Shown: positions 10,696 through 17,787 of the stretch, piece by piece
Numbering within the stretch: the first letter of the stretch is position 1
Layout: each line of letters starts with the position of its first letter
Assembly: GCA_030685015.1 (NCBI GenBank)
Contig: JAUXWS010000021.1
Span: 1-46,174 of the forward strand
Direction: 5' to 3'
Source: a bacterium
GTDB lineage: Bacteria; CAIWAD01
DNA: 46,174 nt
Made by a program: the position numbers and the translations under genes
The notes under the pieces: generated by a model
Database searches by the model: none
What the model saw: only the letters and a program-made list of their open reading frames with translations
What the model was told of the DNA's origin: nothing

Positions 10696-10830
10696 ACCGC
10701 CCCGCTTGACTCCATGCCTGTTGATATGAGTTTAGACTGATTAAAATTTGTATGAACATCGGGCAAAACAGGCGAAAGCTCATTCAATCACTGTCATGAG
10801 CTGAACAATCGGCTTGATCGGCGGAAGGAC
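10696..10830. other. AT-rich intergenic island
   Basis: The segment after the VOC gene is strikingly AT-rich against its GC-rich surroundings, for example gattaaaatttgtatgaac around 10738-10756. It carries the hairpin at 10777-10802. I see no open frame with coding character, no tRNA-like fold and no convincing promoter with paired -35 and -10 boxes. It may be a terminator/promoter region or an insertion scar. Confidence 0.5.
10777..10802 (+). repeat. Inverted repeat, 7-bp arms
   Basis: AGCTCAT (10777-10783) and ATGAGCT (10796-10802) are perfect inverted arms around a 12-nt loop. No T-tract follows, so an intrinsic terminator is unlikely; an operator or RNA hairpin is possible. Confidence 0.5.
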
Positions 10831-10892
10831 TCGCGGTGCCGCCAGTCTGGCCTCAGGGGAGGGCCAGTGGGGCGGGGGGCGGACGCTTTTCC

Positions 10893-10900
10893 TATCTTCG
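10893..10900 (+). promoter_or_regulatory. Putative promoter element TATCTTCG
   Basis: Found in cgcttttcctatcttcg, 36 bases before the ATG of the DUF6305-like gene. It shares the T-run plus TAnCTT layout with the sites at 6600 and 31814. No -35 box at 17 bases. Confidence 0.4.
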
Positions 10901-10936
10901 CAAGCCTTTGACAACTCTCACAAGCACGGAATCCCC

Positions 10937-11500
10937 ATGCGCCTGTTGATCATCGCCCTCATGTGCTGGATGCTGGGCGCGCCCATCGCAGCCCCGGCCG
11001 CCCCGCCACCCTTCCGCGAGCCCGTGCTCATCACCTGCGCCGGCCAGAGCAGCGATCTGCTCCTGGCCCGCCAGCTCTTCACCAAGGCCGGCGTGAGCCA
11101 GGCCCGCGCCAGCTCCACCCTTACGGCGGATTCCCTCGCCGGCGCCCAATCCCTCGTCCTGGTGGTGGGCGGCAGCTCAAAAGGCTTGGGCCAGGCCAAG
11201 AACGCCACCGACGTGGAGCTGGCCCGCATCAAGGGGCTGATCGCCCGGGCCCGCGCCGCGAAATTGCCCATCCTTTGCCTGCATGTGGGGCGGGAAGCCC
11301 GCCGCGGCCCCCTCTCCGATCCCTTCATCACGCCGGTTGTGCCGCAGTCCACCCAGGTGCTCGTCCTGGCGGGCGGCAACAAGGACCAGTTCTTCACCAA
11401 GCTGACCGCCCCCGCCAAGGTGCCGTTGGTCGAGGCGGCGGATTACCGGGAACTGACCTCCCGCATTGCCGAGGCCTACGGCCGTCCGGCGCCCAAATAA
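10937..11500 (+). CDS. Secreted DUF6305-like protein
   Basis: A 187-residue protein with a cleavable signal peptide (hydrophobic segment about residues 3-20, then APAAPP). The mature part begins with PVLITCAGQSSD and contains VVGGSSKGLGQA and HVGREARRGPLSD, the pattern I associate with DUF6305, a family of unknown function with an alpha/beta fold. The ATG at 10937 gives a proper signal peptide; the longer upstream frame from 10814 has none and runs through the promoter-like site. It is separated from smpB by only 17 bases. Function is unknown; export to the periplasm is the one clear inference. Confidence 0.8.
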   Translation: MRLLIIALMCWMLGAPIAAPAAPPPFREPVLITCAGQSSDLLLARQLFTKAGVSQARASSTLTADSLAGAQSLVLVVGGSSKGLGQAKNATDVELARIKGLIARARAAKLPILCLHVGREARRGPLSDPFITPVVPQSTQVLVLAGGNKDQFFTKLTAPAKVPLVEAADYRELTSRIAEAYGRPAPK

Positions 11501-11517
11501 GAGAAGCCGCCCGCCCC

Positions 11518-11997
11518 ATGACCAAGAAGAAGCCCGCGGAGGAGCCCCGGTACATCGCCCAGAACCGCAAGGCCCGGCATGACTACCAGATCCTGCAGAC
11601 CTGGGAGGCGGGCATCGCCCTCTGCGGCACGGAGGTGAAGTCCTGCCGGGAAGGCCACGCCAGCCTCAAGGAAGCCTGGGCCCGGGTCGTGGATGGAGAG
11701 ATCTTTGTGATGGGCATGCACATCTCTCCCTATGCCAAGGGGACGGTGGGCGCCCATGACGAGACGCGCATGCGCAAGCTGCTGCTGCACGCCTCCGAGA
11801 TCCGCAAGATCGCCCGCGAGGTGGAGGGCGAGGGCCGCACCCTGGTGCCCCTGGCCCTCTACTGGAAGAAGCACCTGGTCAAGTGCCGCCTGGCCCTGGT
11901 GGCGGGCAAGCGGCAGGCCGACAAGCGCACGGACATCGCCAAGCGGGAAGTGGAACGTGACCTGAAGCGCATCATGAAGGAAAGGAACCAGCGGTGA
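11518..11997 (+). CDS. smpB: SsrA-binding protein SmpB
   Basis: A 159-residue partner of tmRNA in trans-translation, which rescues stalled ribosomes and tags nascent chains. Diagnostic parts are [12 protein letters not shown] near the start, [18 protein letters not shown], and the basic C-terminal tail with [19 protein letters not shown] that folds in the ribosomal A site. The start at ATG 11518 matches the family length; the upstream open frame is antiphase to the DUF6305-like gene. Its stop overlaps the GTG of tyrS. No tmRNA gene is in the window. Confidence 0.97.
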   Translation: MTKKKPAEEPRYIAQNRKARHDYQILQTWEAGIALCGTEVKSCREGHASLKEAWARVVDGEIFVMGMHISPYAKGTVGAHDETRMRKLLLHASEIRKIAREVEGEGRTLVPLALYWKKHLVKCRLALVAGKRQADKRTDIAKREVERDLKRIMKERNQR

Positions 11998-13211
11998 GCA
12001 CAGCCTTCCCCCCCGTCGCCACGCAACTTGAGGAGATCCGCAGCGGCGCCGCGGAGATCCTGCCCGAGGCGGAGCTGGAGCGGAAGCTGGAGCGCTCGCA
12101 GGCCAGCGGGCGGCCACTGATCATCAAGTTCGGGGCCGACCCCTCGGCGCCGGATCTCCACATCGGCCACGCCGTGGTCATCAACAAGCTGCGCACCTTC
12201 CAACGCCTGGGCCACACCGTCGTCTTCCTCATCGGGGATTTCACCGGCATGATCGGCGACCCCAGCGGCAAGTCCAAGACGCGCAAGGCCCTCTCCCGCG
12301 AGGAGGTGCTGGCCAACGCCGAGACCTACAAGACCCAGATCTTCAAGCTGTTGGACCCGGAGCGCACCGTCATCCGCTTCAACAGCGAGTGGTTCGCCCC
12401 CATGGCCATCGACGATTTCCTGCGCCTGACCAGCCGCTACACGGTGGCCCGGCTGCTGGAGCGGGAGGACTTCCGCCGCCGCTACACGGAGCAGAGTCCC
12501 ATCACCATGATGGAGATGCTCTATCCGCTGATCCAGGGATACGACAGCGTGGCCCTGGCCGCCGACGTGGAACTGGGCGGCACCGACCAGACCTTCAACC
12601 TGCTGGTGGGCCGCTCCCTGCAGGAGGCTTATGGCCAGGAGGCGCAGGTCATCCTCACCATGCCCATCCTCGAGGGGACGGACGGCCAGCAGAAGATGTC
12701 CAAGTCGCTGGGCAACTACGTGGGCGTCTGCGACAGCCCGCGCGACATCTTCGGCCGCACCATGAGCATCCCCGACGAGTTGATCCTGCGCTGGTTCCGC
12801 CTGGCCACCGACCTGCCCGTCGCCGAGCTGGACGCCATCGGGGCGGCGCTCCTGGCGGGAGAGAATCCCAGCCGGCACAAGCGGCGGCTGGGCCGGGAGC
12901 TGGTCCGCCTCTACCACGACGAGGAGCAGGCCCGCGCCGCCGAAGCGGAGTTCGACGCCATGTTCCGCCAGGGCGGCCTGCCCGACGACTTGGCGGAGCG
13001 CCCCCTGGCGGCGGCCACACCCCTGATCGATCTGATGGTGGAGGCCGGACTGGCGGCGAGCAAGGGCGAGGCGCGCAAACTGGTGCGGCAGGGGGCGGTC
13101 TGCCTGGACGGTGTGCGGGTGGTCGATGAGGGCCTGGTCCTGGCGCCGGCGGCGGACCTGGTCCTGAAAGTGGGCAAGCGGCGCTTTCTCAAGTTGACGG
13201 CGCCGGCATGA
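11994..13211 (+). CDS. tyrS: Tyrosyl-tRNA synthetase
   Basis: A class I aminoacyl-tRNA synthetase of 405 residues that charges tRNA-Tyr. The class signatures are HIGH (in DLHIGHAVV) and KMSKS (in QQKMSKSLG). The C-terminal 70 residues form an S4-like RNA-binding domain (about 335-400, with [15 protein letters not shown]). The shape, with [14 protein letters not shown] near the start and the GTDQTFNLL segment, fits the TyrZ-like subgroup rather than the E. coli type. GTG 11994 overlaps the smpB stop. Its own stop overlaps the following polyprenyl synthase start. Confidence 0.97.
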   Translation: MSTAFPPVATQLEEIRSGAAEILPEAELERKLERSQASGRPLIIKFGADPSAPDLHIGHAVVINKLRTFQRLGHTVVFLIGDFTGMIGDPSGKSKTRKALSREEVLANAETYKTQIFKLLDPERTVIRFNSEWFAPMAIDDFLRLTSRYTVARLLEREDFRRRYTEQSPITMMEMLYPLIQGYDSVALAADVELGGTDQTFNLLVGRSLQEAYGQEAQVILTMPILEGTDGQQKMSKSLGNYVGVCDSPRDIFGRTMSIPDELILRWFRLATDLPVAELDAIGAALLAGENPSRHKRRLGRELVRLYHDEEQARAAEAEFDAMFRQGGLPDDLAERPLAAATPLIDLMVEAGLAASKGEARKLVRQGAVCLDGVRVVDEGLVLAPAADLVLKVGKRRFLKLTAPA

Positions 13212-14182
13212 TCCGCCTTGACCAGGTGCAGGAGCTGGTCCAGCCCGAATTGGCCGAGTTCCGTCGCCGCTACGACGAGTGGATCAAAACGGGCAAGACG
13301 CCCATCGTCGACCAGGTCATCCGCTTTCTCACGCCGCGGCGCGGCAAGCTGCTGCGCCCCACCCTCACCTACCTGTCGGCCCGGCTCCTGGGCGAGAGCA
13401 ACGAACGCACCCATTTCGCCGCGGTGGTGGTGGAGCTGCTGCACAACGCCACCCTGCTCCACGACGACGTGGTGGACAACAGCGACAAGCGGCGGGGCAT
13501 GCCCAGCCTCAACGCCATTTTCGGGAACAAGGTCAGCGTGCTCTTTGGCGACTACCTGCTGGCCAGCAGCCTGCTCGCCATGCTGGAGTGCGGCGACGCG
13601 CGCGTCTTCGAGGTCCTGGCCCGCACCGCCCGCCGGCTGGCCAAGGGGGAACTGGACCAGGCCGCCCGCTCGAAAAACCTGGACATGGACGAGGAGACCT
13701 ACTACCGCATGGTCGCCAACAAGACCGGGGCCCTGGTGGCGGCCTCCTGCGTGCTGGGCGGCCTGTCCAACGAGGCCGGGGAGGAGCAGACGGCGGCCCT
13801 GCGCGCCTTCGGCGAGGCGCTGGGCGTGGCCTTCCAGATCCAGGACGACCTGCTCGACTACACGGGCAAGGAGGCGCTCATCGGCAAACCGGTGGGGGGA
13901 GACCTCAAGGAGCGCAAGATCACCCTGCCTCTCATCCACGCCTTCTCCCGCAGCGAGGCCTCCGAGGTGCGCGAAATGAAGCGCCTGGTGGCCCGGCCCC
14001 GTCTGGGGGATCTCAAGCGCGTGGTGCGTTTCGCCGTGGAGCGGGGCGGCGTGGATTATGCCCGTGGGCAGGCCCTCACCTACAGCCGCCAGGCCCTGGC
14101 CGCCCTCGCCCTCTTCCCGGAAAGTCCGGTCAAGGCGCGGCTGCACGACTTCAGCGTCTTCGCCGTGGAGCGCAGCCATTGA
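13208..14182 (+). CDS. Polyprenyl diphosphate synthase (trans-isoprenyl chain elongation)
   Basis: A 324-residue all-helical enzyme that extends allylic diphosphates with isopentenyl diphosphate to make the quinone side chain or another long prenyl chain. The first Asp-rich motif is DDVVD in [15 protein letters not shown]; the second is in [19 protein letters not shown] upstream is the usual diphosphate-binding lead. The residues before the first motif that set chain length are not small enough for me to name a product, so octaprenyl or heptaprenyl is left open. ATG 13208 overlaps the tyrS stop (ATGA), so smpB, tyrS and this gene form one translational unit. Confidence 0.94.
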   Translation: MIRLDQVQELVQPELAEFRRRYDEWIKTGKTPIVDQVIRFLTPRRGKLLRPTLTYLSARLLGESNERTHFAAVVVELLHNATLLHDDVVDNSDKRRGMPSLNAIFGNKVSVLFGDYLLASSLLAMLECGDARVFEVLARTARRLAKGELDQAARSKNLDMDEETYYRMVANKTGALVAASCVLGGLSNEAGEEQTAALRAFGEALGVAFQIQDDLLDYTGKEALIGKPVGGDLKERKITLPLIHAFSRSEASEVREMKRLVARPRLGDLKRVVRFAVERGGVDYARGQALTYSRQALAALALFPESPVKARLHDFSVFAVERSH

Positions 14183-14228
14183 CTGTTCCGGCGCCTGAGG
14201 GCGGCGGAAGCCATGATGGGAGGTGCCC

Positions 14229-15353
14229 ATGTATCGATTGTTCCTGCCAGTTGTCATGTCCTTTCTGTTGCTGCTGCGCCCGACAGGCGCGGCGGATTCC
14301 CCCGCGGCGGAGACCTGCGTCTTGCCGCTCGCTCTCCATCACAGCGTCGGTGACTGGGAACTGGCCATCGCGCACCCGGCCGCCGGTCGCGACTGTGGCC
14401 GGGATCTGATCGCGACGCGGGCGATGCTGGAGCGAGCCGCCGCCCTCCTGGCCTGCGGCGATCCCCGCTCGGAGATTGCGTCGGTCAACCGCTTGGCGGG
14501 CAGCCGTTCCGGCCGCCTGGGCCGCCCCACCTATGATCTGGTGCTGCGCAGCCTGGTCTGGAAGGACCGCACCAAGGGCGCGGTGGATCCCCTGGCCGGC
14601 CCGCTCAAGCGGATCTGGCTCGGGCACGATCCCTTGCCCATCGTGGAGAGGGACCCCGGCCCCGAGTCCGGCGCGGCGACCAGCGCATGCCGCCTGGCCT
14701 GCCGGGCACATCGGGTCGTGACGGATCGGCCCGGGCCCTGGCCCACCTCGGCGCAGGTGGACTCGGCCCTGGCCCTCGTCCATCAAGGCGGCACTTATTT
14801 CGTGGACCTGGGGGTCCTCCTGCGCGATCCGGGCATGGAGCTGGACCTCGATCCAGTGCTGGACGGCGTTCTCGTCGATCGGGCCCTGGACAGCCTGACG
14901 GCCGCTGGACACGGCGGACTGCGCCTGCGTGTCGGCGGAGTCTGGCGCTGCGACAACCAGGGCGGGGTTTGGAGCCTGCCCCTGGCGGGGCCGGATGGAT
15001 CCTTGCTGGGCAACGTCGCCCTGTCCGGGCAGGCCCTGGCCGCGGTGGAGCCCCAACCCTGCCTGCGCCTGGCGGGACAAGCGCTCAACGGATTGCTTGA
15101 TCCCCGCGACGGCCGACCCCTGGAGGCCCTTGCCAGTTGGGCCCTGGCCCCCAGCGGCGAGGAGGCGCGGGTCTGGGCCCTGGCCCTGGCCGTGCTGGGG
15201 CCGGAGGAGGGGTTGGCCTTGCTGGCGGCGGAAGCACGCGTCGAAGGAGCCTGTTGCCGGCCGGACGGGGCGGGCGGCTTCGAGCTGTGGACGACGCCGG
15301 GTTTCCCCGTCCCGGGCATCGTCGCGCTCCCGCGGGAACCGGCGACCCGGTGA
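14229..15353 (+). CDS. ApbE-like (FAD:protein FMN transferase family) protein with altered active-site motifs
   Basis: A 374-residue exported protein (signal peptide about residues 1-22) showing an ApbE-type outline: SEIASVNRLAG, VDPLAGPLKRIW (family DPxxGPLxxLW), DRALDSL, LLDPRDGRPLEA (family IDPRTGRP) and LALAVLGPEEGLALL. The central GGIAKG motif is replaced by DPVLDG, so its Lys is lost, and the metal-site ADALAT is replaced by ARVWAL, so its Asp and Thr are lost. The protein thus probably lacks flavin transferase activity or does something else. ATG 14229 is preferred because GGGAGG at 14218-14223 is 5 bases upstream; GTG 14223 overlaps that site. GTGA overlap with the next gene. Confidence 0.75.
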   Translation: MYRLFLPVVMSFLLLLRPTGAADSPAAETCVLPLALHHSVGDWELAIAHPAAGRDCGRDLIATRAMLERAAALLACGDPRSEIASVNRLAGSRSGRLGRPTYDLVLRSLVWKDRTKGAVDPLAGPLKRIWLGHDPLPIVERDPGPESGAATSACRLACRAHRVVTDRPGPWPTSAQVDSALALVHQGGTYFVDLGVLLRDPGMELDLDPVLDGVLVDRALDSLTAAGHGGLRLRVGGVWRCDNQGGVWSLPLAGPDGSLLGNVALSGQALAAVEPQPCLRLAGQALNGLLDPRDGRPLEALASWALAPSGEEARVWALALAVLGPEEGLALLAAEARVEGACCRPDGAGGFELWTTPGFPVPGIVALPREPATR

Positions 15354-16336
15354 GCGCCACCGCCCTTCTGCGCCTCTCCGCGTTGGGGGACATCCTGCTG
15401 ACGGAGCCGGTGGCGCGCGTGCTCAAGGAGCGGGAGCCGGGGCGGCCCGTCGTCTACGTGACCAAGGAGCGCTTTGCCGCCATTCCGCGAGGCTGGCCGC
15501 CCGTGGACGAGGTGCTGGCCCTGCCCGAGCCGGTGCGCGGCCACGACCTGCGGCAGCTGGCCGCCCGCCTGCGGGACCTGGAGGTGGACCGCCGCATCGA
15601 CCTCCACAACACCTGGCGCTCCCACCGCATCTGGCCCCGCTGCGAGGCGCGCCTGCCCAAGCACCGCCGGCAGAAGTGGCTGCTGGTGCATGGGCGCGCC
15701 CTGCCCGCCGCCTGGCGTGGCGATCCCGGGCCGGTCTGGCGCCGCTATCTGCGGCTGATCGGCGTGCAGGATCCCGGACCGGAGCTGCGCCCCCGGCTGG
15801 TGGTGGCGGGCGAGACCCTGCGCCACGGCGCCGGACGCCGGCTGGCCCTGGTGCCGGGCGCCGGTTTCGCCACCAAAGCCTGGCCCGAGACCCGCTGGGC
15901 GGAGCTGCTGACGCTCGTCCTGGCGCGGACGGACTGGCCCGTTGTCCTCCTGGGCGGCCCGGCCGAGCAGGATCTGGGTCGGTGTCTGGCCGGGCTGGAT
16001 CCCCACCGCGTGGAGAACCTCTGCGGCGCGCTGGACCTGGAGGACACGGCCCGCGCCGTGGCCGCGGCCCGCTGCCTGGTCACCGGGGACACCGGCCTGC
16101 TGCACATGGCCGACGCGGCCGGGGTGCCGGGCGTGGCCCTCTTCGGTTCCACCACCCGCGAGCTGGGTTTCTACCCCGTGGGGGACAGCCTGCGCGTCCT
16201 GGAACGGGAGCTGCCCTGCCGCCCATGCAGCCACGTGGGACGTTCCCGCTGTCCCCTCGGGCACCTGGACTGCCTGGCCGGCATCGGCGCGCCGGAGGTG
16301 CTGGCGGCCCTCCTTGAGCGGGAGGGGGCATGTTGA
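15350..16336 (+). CDS. Family 9 glycosyltransferase (heptosyltransferase-like)
   Basis: A 328-residue GT-B enzyme of the family that transfers heptose to the LPS inner core. Recognisable parts are LLRLSALGDILLTEP at the start, LVPGAGFATKAWPETRW, LLGGPAEQDLG, and VTGDTGLLHMADAAGVP with FGSTTRELGF near the end. The Cys-rich stretch CRPCSHVGRSRCP before the C-terminus is common in WaaF/WaaQ-type proteins. The GTG start at 15350 overlaps the ApbE-like stop; the open frame further upstream is a shadow. It overlaps waaA by 7 bases, tying it to Kdo-core assembly. The sugar could be heptose or another aldose. Confidence 0.92.
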   Translation: MSATALLRLSALGDILLTEPVARVLKEREPGRPVVYVTKERFAAIPRGWPPVDEVLALPEPVRGHDLRQLAARLRDLEVDRRIDLHNTWRSHRIWPRCEARLPKHRRQKWLLVHGRALPAAWRGDPGPVWRRYLRLIGVQDPGPELRPRLVVAGETLRHGAGRRLALVPGAGFATKAWPETRWAELLTLVLARTDWPVVLLGGPAEQDLGRCLAGLDPHRVENLCGALDLEDTARAVAAARCLVTGDTGLLHMADAAGVPGVALFGSTTRELGFYPVGDSLRVLERELPCRPCSHVGRSRCPLGHLDCLAGIGAPEVLAALLEREGAC

Positions 16337-17661
16337 CCCTGTATCGCTGGCTGACGGTGCCGGCCTGGCTTCTTCTGATGACAGTGGGCCGGCTGCTGCC
16401 GCGCGTCCGGGTGAACATCGCGGCGCGGCGGGGCTGGGCCGCCCGCCTGGCGCGGGAGCTGGCCGCCCTGCCGCCGGCCCCCGCCGTCATCTGGATCCAC
16501 TGCGCCAGCATGGGCGAGTTCGAGGCGATCCGTCCCCTGGCCCGACGCTTGCGCACACGAGGGCTGCGCGTGGTCATCAGCTTCTTTTCCACCTCCGGAC
16601 CGCGCCATTTGCCGGCCGAGGTGGAGGCGGACCTCGTCTGCTATCTCCCCTTCGACACTCCCTGGTCCGCCCGCCGCTTCGTGGATCTGATCGCGCCGGA
16701 CCTGGCCGTGGTGACCAAGCACGACCTGTGGCCCAATCTGCTGCTGGCGGCCCGTCGCCGGGGCGCCCGCCTGGCCTTCGTCAACGCCAATTTCCACGAC
16801 CGCTCCCGACTGGCCCTGCCCTGGCTGCGGTCTTTCCACCGGGACTTGCTGGCCGGCTTCGATTGGATCGCGGCGGTTGGCCCGCTCATGGCCGACCGCT
16901 TCCAGCAGCTGCTGACGGGCTGCTCCGTGCCGGTGGAGGCCACGGGCGATTCCCGCTTCGACCGGGTCTTGGAGCGGGCCCAGGGCAACCGCTCCGCCGA
17001 GCTGCTGCCCGCCGGCTTCCGTGCGGCCACCCTGTTGGTGGCCGGATCCACCTGGGAGCCCGACGAGGAGGCCTTCCTGCCGGCCGTGGCCCGCCTGCGC
17101 CCCCTCGTCCCCGGCGGACTCCACCTGCTGCTGGTGCCCCATGAGCCCCACGCCGCCCGGCTCGAGCAATTGGAGCGTCGCCTGGCCGCCCTGGATCTGC
17201 CCGCTTGCCGCTTGAGCACACTGGAACAGGATACCTGGCGGGGGCAACCGGTCATTGTCGTCGATCGCGTGGGTCTGCTCGCCGGCTTGTACGCGGGGGC
17301 GGACCTGGCCTGGGTGGGGGGCGGCTTCACCACCGGCGTGCACAGCGTGATCGAACCCGCCGCCAGTGGCCTGCCGGTGCTCTTCGGACCCCGCCATCAT
17401 GTCTCCCAGGAAGCCCAGGACCTGCTGGCCTGCGGGGGCGCCGCCGAAGTGACGGCGGCCGACGCCGACCGCCTGCTGGAGGGTCTTCTGCTGGAGGATG
17501 GAAAGCGGCGGGGGATGGCGCGGGCGGCCCTGGGATTGGTGCAGGCTCGCGCCGGCGTCACCAGCCGCCTGGAGGAGGGGCTCCTGGCCCTGCTCGGACC
17601 TGGCGGGGCGGGGCCGGACCGGGAGCGATCCGATCCGCCGGAGGCCTGGGCATCGTACTGA
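16330..17661 (+). CDS. waaA: 3-deoxy-D-manno-octulosonic acid (Kdo) transferase
   Basis: A 443-residue inner-membrane-anchored GT30 enzyme that moves Kdo from CMP-Kdo to lipid IVA, starting the LPS inner core. An N-terminal hydrophobic anchor (about residues 5-22) precedes HCASMGEFEA, whose Glu63 corresponds to the conserved catalytic Glu of WaaA. SFFSTSG, KHDLWPNLL, GSTWEPDEE, VPHEPHA, and GGGFTTGVHSVIEPA with FGPRHHV follow in family order. Presence of WaaA supports a Kdo-containing LPS. ATG 16330 overlaps the upstream glycosyltransferase. A hairpin follows the stop. Confidence 0.96.
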   Translation: MLTLYRWLTVPAWLLLMTVGRLLPRVRVNIAARRGWAARLARELAALPPAPAVIWIHCASMGEFEAIRPLARRLRTRGLRVVISFFSTSGPRHLPAEVEADLVCYLPFDTPWSARRFVDLIAPDLAVVTKHDLWPNLLLAARRRGARLAFVNANFHDRSRLALPWLRSFHRDLLAGFDWIAAVGPLMADRFQQLLTGCSVPVEATGDSRFDRVLERAQGNRSAELLPAGFRAATLLVAGSTWEPDEEAFLPAVARLRPLVPGGLHLLLVPHEPHAARLEQLERRLAALDLPACRLSTLEQDTWRGQPVIVVDRVGLLAGLYAGADLAWVGGGFTTGVHSVIEPAASGLPVLFGPRHHVSQEAQDLLACGGAAEVTAADADRLLEGLLLEDGKRRGMARAALGLVQARAGVTSRLEEGLLALLGPGGAGPDRERSDPPEAWASY

Positions 17662-17667
17662 AGCATC

Positions 17668-17697
17668 AGGGCAATGGACAGATCGCAGCTTTGCCCT
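17668..17697 (+). terminator. Possible terminator hairpin after waaA
   Basis: AGGGCAA (17668-17674) and TTGCCCT (17691-17697) form a perfect 7-bp stem around a 16-nt loop starting 6 bases after the waaA stop. There is no real T-tract, so termination is uncertain. The rest of the 126-bp gap to 17788 holds no clear promoter. Confidence 0.4.
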
Positions 17698-17787
17698 TGT
17701 GGATTCGCCGCGGCAGCCTGACCTTTGGCTTTGTTTGACGGGAACAGGTTGACAGGTCCAGACGCACCAGGATGGAGCACGAGCCGC

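Noticed and set aside
10908-10913. TTGACA as -35 box for the 10937 gene
   Set aside because: No -10-like sequence lies 16-18 bases downstream, where the start codon region already begins.
11501-11517. tmRNA gene near smpB
   Set aside because: Looked on both sides of smpB; gaps are too short and no tRNA-like half is present anywhere in the window.
17700-17716. Second sigma-54 promoter (tggattcgccgcggca) before the kinase gene
   Set aside because: GG and GC have the right spacing, but the remaining consensus bases do not match; such spacing occurs often by chance in GC-rich DNA.
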